Origin: Tumebacillus sp. BK434
GTDB taxonomy: Bacteria > Bacillota > Bacilli > Tumebacillales > Tumebacillaceae
Assembly: GCF_004340785.1 (NCBI RefSeq)
Contig: NZ_SLXS01000003.1
Location: forward strand, 653,689-717,688
DNA length: 64,000 bases
Reading direction: 5' to 3'
This document shows, piece after piece, positions 59,589 through 64,000 of the stretch. Under the pieces are notes generated by a model. The model was not told where the DNA came from and ran no database searches. It was given only the letters and a program-made list of their open reading frames with translations. A program made the position numbers and the translations under genes. Every line of letters begins with the position of its first letter. Positions within the stretch are counted from its first letter, which is position 1.

Positions 59589-60419
59589 ATGAGCACGCAG
59601 GTGCTGAGCGTTGAGGTCGACGGCGGGACTTTATATGTAGAACAGCGCGGAGCAGGCGAGCCGGTGTTATTGGTGCACGGGCTGTTTGCCTCGTCCTATT
59701 GCTGGCGTCTGGTGGCGGAACGGCTCGCGAAGCGCTATGCCGTCTATGCGGTCGATCTGCTCGGCTTTGGCAAAAGCGACATGCCGGACGACGGCGATTA
59801 TTCGCAATCTGCACAGGCCCGGCGCGTGCTGGAAGTGATCCGGCGCTTGGAGCTCTCCGAGGTGCGGCTCGTCGGTCATTCGATGGGCGGCGAGATCTCC
59901 GCGCTCGCCGCCTCCTTCGATCCGACGCCGTTCCGGCAACTGGTGCTGGTCTCCGCCGACGGGTTCCGCCCGGCGTTTAAGCGGTGGCAGCGGCGCTTGC
60001 TGTCCGGATCGTGGATGGGCTGGTTCGTCAAACGCAGGTTCGATGTCAAAGGCTTTCGGCGCTCGATCTCCTACATCGTCGCCGATCCGGCGGTGTATGG
60101 GTCGGACGTGATCGCCGAGTATGTCGCGCCCTATCGGCGGGAAGAGTTCCCGCTGGCGATGCGGCAGTTGGCCCGCGACCGCGAGGCGGGCATCGGGCCG
60201 GAGCTCTGCCGCACGATTCAGATCCCGACGCTGCTGCTCTGGGGCGATCAGGACCGCATCGTACCGCCGCGCATCGGCGACCGCTACCGGGATGTGCTGC
60301 CCAATGTCGTCCGCTATCGGCGGCTCGACAACTGCGGCCACATGCCGATGGAAGAGCATCCGGAGTGGCTGACCCGGGAGTTGCTCACCTTTTTTACCGC
60401 AGCATCTGCAGCTAAATAA
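59589..60419 (+). CDS. Alpha/beta hydrolase
   Basis: A 276-residue alpha/beta hydrolase. The oxyanion region is LLVHGLFAS, nucleophile elbow GHSMGG, and the catalytic His in NCGHMPMEEHPE, with Asp in WGDQDRIVPP. It lies five bases after the HesB-like stop and is probably translated by coupling, since no good ribosome site is visible. Substrate unknown. Confidence 0.88.
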   Translation: MSTQVLSVEVDGGTLYVEQRGAGEPVLLVHGLFASSYCWRLVAERLAKRYAVYAVDLLGFGKSDMPDDGDYSQSAQARRVLEVIRRLELSEVRLVGHSMGGEISALAASFDPTPFRQLVLVSADGFRPAFKRWQRRLLSGSWMGWFVKRRFDVKGFRRSISYIVADPAVYGSDVIAEYVAPYRREEFPLAMRQLARDREAGIGPELCRTIQIPTLLLWGDQDRIVPPRIGDRYRDVLPNVVRYRRLDNCGHMPMEEHPEWLTRELLTFFTAASAAK

Positions 60420-60451
60420 AAACACCGCAGAGTTCACTGCGGTGTTTTTTT
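60418..60451. terminator. Terminator between hydrolase and FbpA-like genes
   Basis: AACACCGCAG/CTGCGGTGTT stem with T7 on the plus strand; overlaps the end of the converging FbpA-like gene. Confidence 0.88.
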
Positions 60452-60598
60452 GCTGGATCGCCCCTGTTTCAGCTCGTAGAGCGGCACAGGGCCCCGCTCC
60501 TGTCTCGTGACGCGCAGCTCGATCAACTTTCGGATCAAGGCGCGTTCGCGCTCTCGCAGATGACCGGCGGGAACACGGGTGAGAGCGTTTTGACACAT
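60434..60598 (-). CDS. Small basic protein, FbpA-like
   Basis: A 54-residue basic peptide: MCQNALTRVPAGHLRERERA, then LIRKLIELRVTRQERGPVPL and YELKQ. The helix-plus-YEL pattern resembles Fur-regulated basic protein A (FbpA), an sRNA chaperone. No Fur box was seen. ATG at 60598 follows AAGGAGGGG. Confidence 0.55.
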   Translation of the reverse strand: MCQNALTRVPAGHLRERERALIRKLIELRVTRQERGPVPLYELKQGRSSKKTPQ

Positions 60599-60661
60599 CG
60601 CGCTCCCCTCCTTTTCCTGCTCTATCCTATGCGGGCGTGTACAGGGCGGTGCGCCCAACTC

Positions 60662-61336
60662 TTAGGCTTCCGCTTCCAACTGCGGCTTGTGGCGGGAGGT
60701 CCACCATTTGCCGAAGCCGACGACGAGCAAGGTCGTGAACGCCGGGATCAGGTAGTGCAGGAAATCGGCCGTGAAGATCGGTGCGAGCAGCTTGTCATCG
60801 ATCAGCATGTTGCCGGCCGTCCAGCCCAGCACCCCGGCCCCGAGGTAGATCAGGATCGGGAAGCGGTTGATCAGCTTGAGGATGACGGTCGAGCCCCAGA
60901 CGATGATCGGGATCGAGATCGCCAGGCCGATCAGGACGAGCGAGATATGTTCTTTCCCCGCAGCTGCCACAGCGAAGATGTTGTCGAGCGACAGCACGAG
61001 GTCCGCCATGATGATCGTGCGGATCGCCGCGCCAAAGGTGTTGCCTTCTTTGATGTTGGCCTCTTCATCGGTGTTGTCGATGAGCAGCTTGATCGCCACC
61101 CAGAGCAGGAACACGCCGCCGATCGCTTGCAAGAGCGGCACTTTCAAGAGATACACCGCCACGACGGTCAGCGACACGCGCAGCCCGACCGCACCGAAGG
61201 TGCCCCAGAAGATGGCGCGCTTGCGCTGCGCTTCCGGCAGCCGGCGGGAGGCAAGGGCGATCACCATTGCGTTGTCACCCGAAACGACCAGGTCGATGAT
61301 AATGATAGAAATCAGAGCCCACAGATACTCAAACAC
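60662..61336 (-). CDS. TerC-family membrane protein (YjbE-like)
   Basis: A 224-residue TerC/YjbE protein with about seven helices and metal-binding acidic residues within membrane segments: DLVVSGDNAMVIALAS and ADLVLSLDNIFAVAA. YjbE-like proteins export Mn2+ or supply it to exported enzymes. It is preceded by a yybP-ykoY manganese riboswitch. GTG start after AAAGGAGCG. Confidence 0.9.
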   Translation of the reverse strand: MFEYLWALISIIIIDLVVSGDNAMVIALASRRLPEAQRKRAIFWGTFGAVGLRVSLTVVAVYLLKVPLLQAIGGVFLLWVAIKLLIDNTDEEANIKEGNTFGAAIRTIIMADLVLSLDNIFAVAAAGKEHISLVLIGLAISIPIIVWGSTVILKLINRFPILIYLGAGVLGWTAGNMLIDDKLLAPIFTADFLHYLIPAFTTLLVVGFGKWWTSRHKPQLEAEA

Positions 61337-61385
61337 GTCGGAATCGCTCCTTTCACCTAAGCAGAATGTCCCTTATGGGAAAAAT

Positions 61386-61525
61386 AAAAGAGACCTTTGC
61401 CATTGGAAAAAATGGCAAAGGTCTCGCTAAGCACTCCGCTCAACAAAGCCGGAGGATCACTCCTCGTCATGACGACTTTGTCTCAGGCAGGGGCACTGCC
61501 TGCAAGCTACTCCCCTTTGATTTTT
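61386..61525 (-). promoter_or_regulatory. yybP-ykoY Mn2+ riboswitch with terminator
   Basis: On the minus strand: AAAGGGGAGTAGC (61518-61506) and GGCTTTGTTGAGC...AGCGAGACC are the conserved yybP-ykoY ends, with intervening helices; the terminator GAGACCTTTGCCATT/AATGGCAAAGGTCTC then TTTTATTTTT follows (61425-61381). Mn2+ binding would favour readthrough, turning on the TerC gene. Confidence 0.85.
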
Positions 61526-61527
61526 CA

Positions 61528-61556
61528 ATTGCAGATCGATTGGGCTTGACCGTCAA
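61528..61556 (-). promoter_or_regulatory. Promoter of the Mn2+ riboswitch
   Basis: On the minus strand TTGACG (61556-61551), 17 bases, TGCAAT (61533-61528). Confidence 0.6.
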
Positions 61557-61626
61557 GGAAAATGGCACCACCCTCGCTAGATGCTATGATCGGACTTCAT
61601 TCTTTATGCCTGCAAGGGTTGCTCGG

Positions 61627-61890
61627 TCAGGTCAGTACATCTTGGATCAGGCGACGGCTTTCCGGGTCGAAGTCGCCGCTGACGAACTCGACATGCGGGT
61701 CAAGCGGCAGGCCTGCCTGGTTGGTGAAGACGTAACATGTTTTGCCCGGATATGGAAACGTCTCCGCCTCGCGCATGTTGAAATCATAGGTGGCGCGCCC
61801 CATAACGAGTTGGTCCACCATGCTGTAAAACGCAGAATAGCCGTTGTCGCCTTTTCGGTTGCGGGTCATTCCCTTCAACTCCTCGCGTAA
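61627..61890 (-). pseudogene. RibD-C/DHFR-like fragment
   Basis: About 80 residues matching the middle of RibD-C/DHFR-type reductases: NGYSAFYSMVDQLVMGRATY, then AETFPYPGKTCYVFTNQ and VEFVSGDF. The N-terminal nucleotide-binding strand (VSLDGYIA type) is missing, and the C-terminal half is cut off by a stop at 61627. Likely a remnant. Confidence 0.75.
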
Positions 61891-61955
61891 AGTGCCGTGC
61901 CGAAAGCAGCGCTCCGCCAATATTTTATAGTATTTGGAAAAAGGAGGAGTGCACC

Positions 61956-62873
61956 ATGAACCCAGTCTCTCACGTTCCGGGCGAGTGGCAACGCTGGATT
62001 TCGGAAAATCTCACGCGAGGCGCATCGCCCGAGGTCGTGATTCAAAAAATGGTTGAGCACAAGTTCGACCTCGCCACCGCCCAAGCGGCCGTCGCTGCAC
62101 AGCAAACAGCGGAACATCCGTCAGGACAGTCGTCGGAACAGCCGTCAGGGCAGACGTCGGGGCAGACGTCGGGGCAGTCATCAGCATCGGCAGCCGACGA
62201 GTCGTACGTCTACGAAACGCCCCGCATTCAGTCGTCCGGGCGCGTCATCTCCACCTCCGACCGCGATGTGCATGTTGTCGTCCGCAGTGAGCGGCCGGTG
62301 ATCGTCGTGTTCGACGACATGCTCAGCGCCGATGAATGCGATGAAATGCTTCTCCTTGCCCAGTCGAGAGGCGTCCTGCGCTCCACCGTAGTCGATCCGC
62401 AGAGCGGCGCAGGCACGGTCGACAACGTTCGCACCAGCTTCGGCACGTATTTTCAACGCGGCGAAAACGAGCTGATCGCGCGCGTTGAGCAGCGCCTCGC
62501 CGAAGTGATGAACGTCCCGCTCGAGCACGGCGAAGGGCTTCAAGTGCTCCACTACAAGGGCGGCGGCGAGTACCGGCCGCATTTTGACTTTTTCCCGCCC
62601 TCCTCGCCAGGTAATCAAAGGCACCTCGCCAACGGCGGACAGCGGGTCAGCACGATGATCCTCTACCTGAATGACGTTCCGGCTGGCGGCGAGACGATCT
62701 TTCCGCAGATCTCGCTGTCGGTCGTGCCGAAAAAAGGGGCGGCTGTGTATTTTGAGTACTGCAACAGCCAAGGCCAAGTCGACCCCTTGACGCTGCATGG
62801 CGGCGCTCCCGTTACGCAGGGAGAGAAATGGATCGCAACCAAATGGGTGCGGCAGCACACTTGGGGTGGATGA
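61956..62873 (+). CDS. Prolyl 4-hydroxylase-like 2OG-Fe(II) oxygenase
   Basis: A 305-residue dioxygenase. Iron ligands His209, Asp211 (RPHFDF) and distal His281 (TLHGGAPV), with a basic 2-oxoglutarate-binding Lys after it (Lys291 in GEKWIATKW), follow the P4H pattern; DNVRTSFGTY and ILYLNDVPAGGETIFP are family segments. Residues 52-80 are a low-complexity Ser/Gly/Gln spacer with SGQ repeats, joining an N-terminal helical segment (1-50). It may hydroxylate a Pro-rich surface protein such as the polyproline protein encoded opposite at 62.9-63.7 kb; that link is inference. AAGGAGGAG precedes the ATG. Confidence 0.85.
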   Translation: MNPVSHVPGEWQRWISENLTRGASPEVVIQKMVEHKFDLATAQAAVAAQQTAEHPSGQSSEQPSGQTSGQTSGQSSASAADESYVYETPRIQSSGRVISTSDRDVHVVVRSERPVIVVFDDMLSADECDEMLLLAQSRGVLRSTVVDPQSGAGTVDNVRTSFGTYFQRGENELIARVEQRLAEVMNVPLEHGEGLQVLHYKGGGEYRPHFDFFPPSSPGNQRHLANGGQRVSTMILYLNDVPAGGETIFPQISLSVVPKKGAAVYFEYCNSQGQVDPLTLHGGAPVTQGEKWIATKWVRQHTWGG

Positions 62874-62888
62874 CGGCAGGATGAACAG

Positions 62889-62919
62889 CAAAAAGACAGC
62901 CTGTGCAGGCTGTCTTTTT
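62889..62919. terminator. Bidirectional terminator
   Basis: AAAAAGACAGCC/GGCTGTCTTTTT stem between converging genes. Confidence 0.9.
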
Positions 62920-62947
62920 GTGTACCTCTGGTCTGTATGCTGCGAGA

Positions 62948-63727
62948 TTAGTCTTCGCAGTGGCCCGGACATTCGTCGAGTTGACCGCTGTTGTACTGTT
63001 CGAGCGTGCTGGCCAGAGCGGCCGCAACGGTCTTCTGATCAGGCGTATCACTTGCGGAGAGGAACTCGTTGGCCGCTGCGATCGCTGCCGTAGCTGCCGC
63101 GCAGGTTGCACCGTTCAGCACGTTCAGGTTGGCGGCGAGCAGTTGTGCGTACAGCTGGTTGTACTGCGGCACAGAGCTCGGACCGGACGACGGCTGGAGG
63201 ATGGCGACCGCTTGTGCAGTGGTGGTGACGTTGATGCTAAGACCGCCGCCATTACCGAGCAGGATCGGCAGGAAACTGGTGGTCAGATCTACACCTTGGT
63301 TGCGCCAGAAGCCGATCGTGTGCGTGCAGCTGCCGGGCGGCGGAGGAGGCGGAGGGGGCGGCGTCGGCGGGCAAGGGGTGAGCGCGGGCATTTCGCAGGT
63401 CGCGCTGGTGTTGCGGACGGCCGCTTCCGCCGAGAAGTTCAGCTTGAACTCCGCACAGATCACTTGGCTGACCGAGAACCGGCAGGGCGTCGGCGCAGTC
63501 ATGGGCGGGGACGCACAAGGCCCGAGCACGGGGCCTCCCACGCATTTCACGCTGATCGTCTGCGTCGTCACGGACGGGACAATCTCCAGATCGGCTTGCA
63601 GGCACACCTGATCCGAGACGGTCACCGGGCAGTTGACCATCGGATCTACCAGCGTTACCTGCGGCTGCTCAGCGGCTTGGGCGCTGGCATTTGCGCCGGC
63701 GCATCCACAGTCGTTTTGATTCGTCAT
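62948..63727 (-). CDS. Cys-rich protein with C-x28-C modules and a polyproline segment
   Basis: A 259-residue protein with no classical signal peptide. Two 30-residue modules bounded by Cys lie at 33-62 (CPVTVSDQVCLQADLEIV...) and 82-111 (CRFSVSQVICAEFKLNFS...). A polyproline stretch (120-131) leads to a C-terminal domain with THTIGFWRNQ (136-144) and helical Ala-rich repeats, like the GFWKN-type domain found in surface proteins. Probably a spore-surface or exported structural protein, inference. GGAAGTGAT precedes the ATG. Confidence 0.75.
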   Translation of the reverse strand: MTNQNDCGCAGANASAQAAEQPQVTLVDPMVNCPVTVSDQVCLQADLEIVPSVTTQTISVKCVGGPVLGPCASPPMTAPTPCRFSVSQVICAEFKLNFSAEAAVRNTSATCEMPALTPCPPTPPPPPPPPPGSCTHTIGFWRNQGVDLTTSFLPILLGNGGGLSINVTTTAQAVAILQPSSGPSSVPQYNQLYAQLLAANLNVLNGATCAAATAAIAAANEFLSASDTPDQKTVAAALASTLEQYNSGQLDECPGHCED

Positions 63728-63807
63728 GCAGAATCACTTCCTTTCATTAATCTGCTTTATCAGATGCAGGAACGAGCCATCGCGCATTGAGGCAAATGCT
63801 GTTTTTG

Positions 63808-64000
63808 TCAAAAATCAGCGTTTGTCCCGCAATCCTCCAGCTCCGGAATTCGACAGACCGATCCGCCATGCGCCACGTTCGTTTTGGCACCAAATTGGAT
63901 CGGGATGCGCAAGCGCAGTTGTTGCTGCACCGTAAACGAGCAGGGGGACGGCGGGCAGGCACGAGGAGGGGCGCCTCTGCGACAGCGCAGCGGTCCGACG
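63808..64000 (-). CDS. 3' end of a related C-x28-C protein gene (partial)
   Basis: The minus-strand frame ending in a TGA at 63808-63810 encodes ...ACPPSPCSFTVQQQLRLRIP and finishes RIPELEDCGTNADF. Its module C-SFTVQQQLRLRIPI...GGSV-C has the same 30-residue Cys-bounded layout as the neighbouring gene. The gene runs off the right edge. It lies 80 bases upstream of the C-x28-C gene, so they are probably cotranscribed. Confidence 0.75.
   Translation of the reverse strand, partial: VGPLRCRRGAPPRACPPSPCSFTVQQQLRLRIPIQFGAKTNVAHGGSVCRIPELEDCGTNADF

Noticed and set aside
61290-61310. GATAATGATAG resembling a Fur box
   Set aside because: Lies inside the TerC coding sequence at a run of Ile codons, so the match is coincidental.

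Overview
The window looks like chromosomal DNA of a moderately high-GC, spore-forming, Gram-positive bacterium of the class Bacilli. Direct evidence: strong GGAGG-type ribosome sites with frequent TTG and GTG starts, two T-box leaders, a YjcZ-type sporulation peptide, a KinA/B-like kinase, a LiaFSR-like system and an acpS-lipoprotein-alr-ndoAI-ndoA block ordered as in Bacillus subtilis. The futalosine menaquinone genes, AhcY and GlnRS are unusual for classical Bacillus and suggest an Alicyclobacillaceae/Tumebacillus-like organism; that assignment is inference. No rRNA, tRNA, CRISPR, IS element or prophage was seen.

Layout. 0-9 kb: PAP2 phosphatase, PfkB sugar kinase, paired CrcB fluoride channel genes, a methyltransferase, a secreted cohesin/dockerin/discoidin protein, a BsuPI-like protein, a CDF transporter and a DedA-PAP2 fusion. 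9-20 kb: small conserved Bacilli proteins, an M20 amidohydrolase, a C26 hydrolase, AhcY, a diguanylate cyclase, MrfB-like exonuclease, GlnRS, two P-loop kinases and the first of two related holin-like toxin loci. 20-30 kb: SLC13 permease, MFS/MarR pair, MrfA-like helicase, PAS histidine kinase, second MFS. 30-38 kb: Zur-like regulator, CbiX, LiaFSR-like system, and a serine biosynthesis operon behind a T-box. 37-46 kb: ABC exporter, DUF1284-CHY zinc protein, mqnD/mqnB, the second toxin locus, GNAT, and alaS behind a T-box. 46-53 kb: a secreted peptide with repeated IIRGD motifs, the NdoA/NdoAI toxin-antitoxin pair, alr, a lipoprotein, acpS, a thioesterase and a DUF2339 protein. 53-61 kb: arylamine N-acetyltransferase, a two-gene and a three-gene ABC exporter (the latter behind a ykkC-like leader), small enzymes, and a TerC-family protein behind a yybP-ykoY (Mn2+) leader. 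61-64 kb: a RibD/DHFR-like fragment, a prolyl 4-hydroxylase facing a Cys-rich polyproline surface-type protein, and the 3' end of a related gene running off the window.

The best candidates for something under-described are: (1) the two toxin loci at 19.1 and 41.6 kb, which share a promoter, a Shine-Dalgarno-sequestering hairpin, a covarying hairpin at the stop codon, complementary 5' and 3' segments and a terminator; (2) the five-repeat IIRGD secreted peptide at 46.2 kb; (3) the prolyl-hydroxylase/polyproline-protein neighbourhood with its C-x28-C repeat modules; and (4) the divergent ykkC-like leader in front of an ABC exporter. Most remaining genes are housekeeping or transport functions in short operons separated by clear intrinsic terminators, several of which overlap stop codons.
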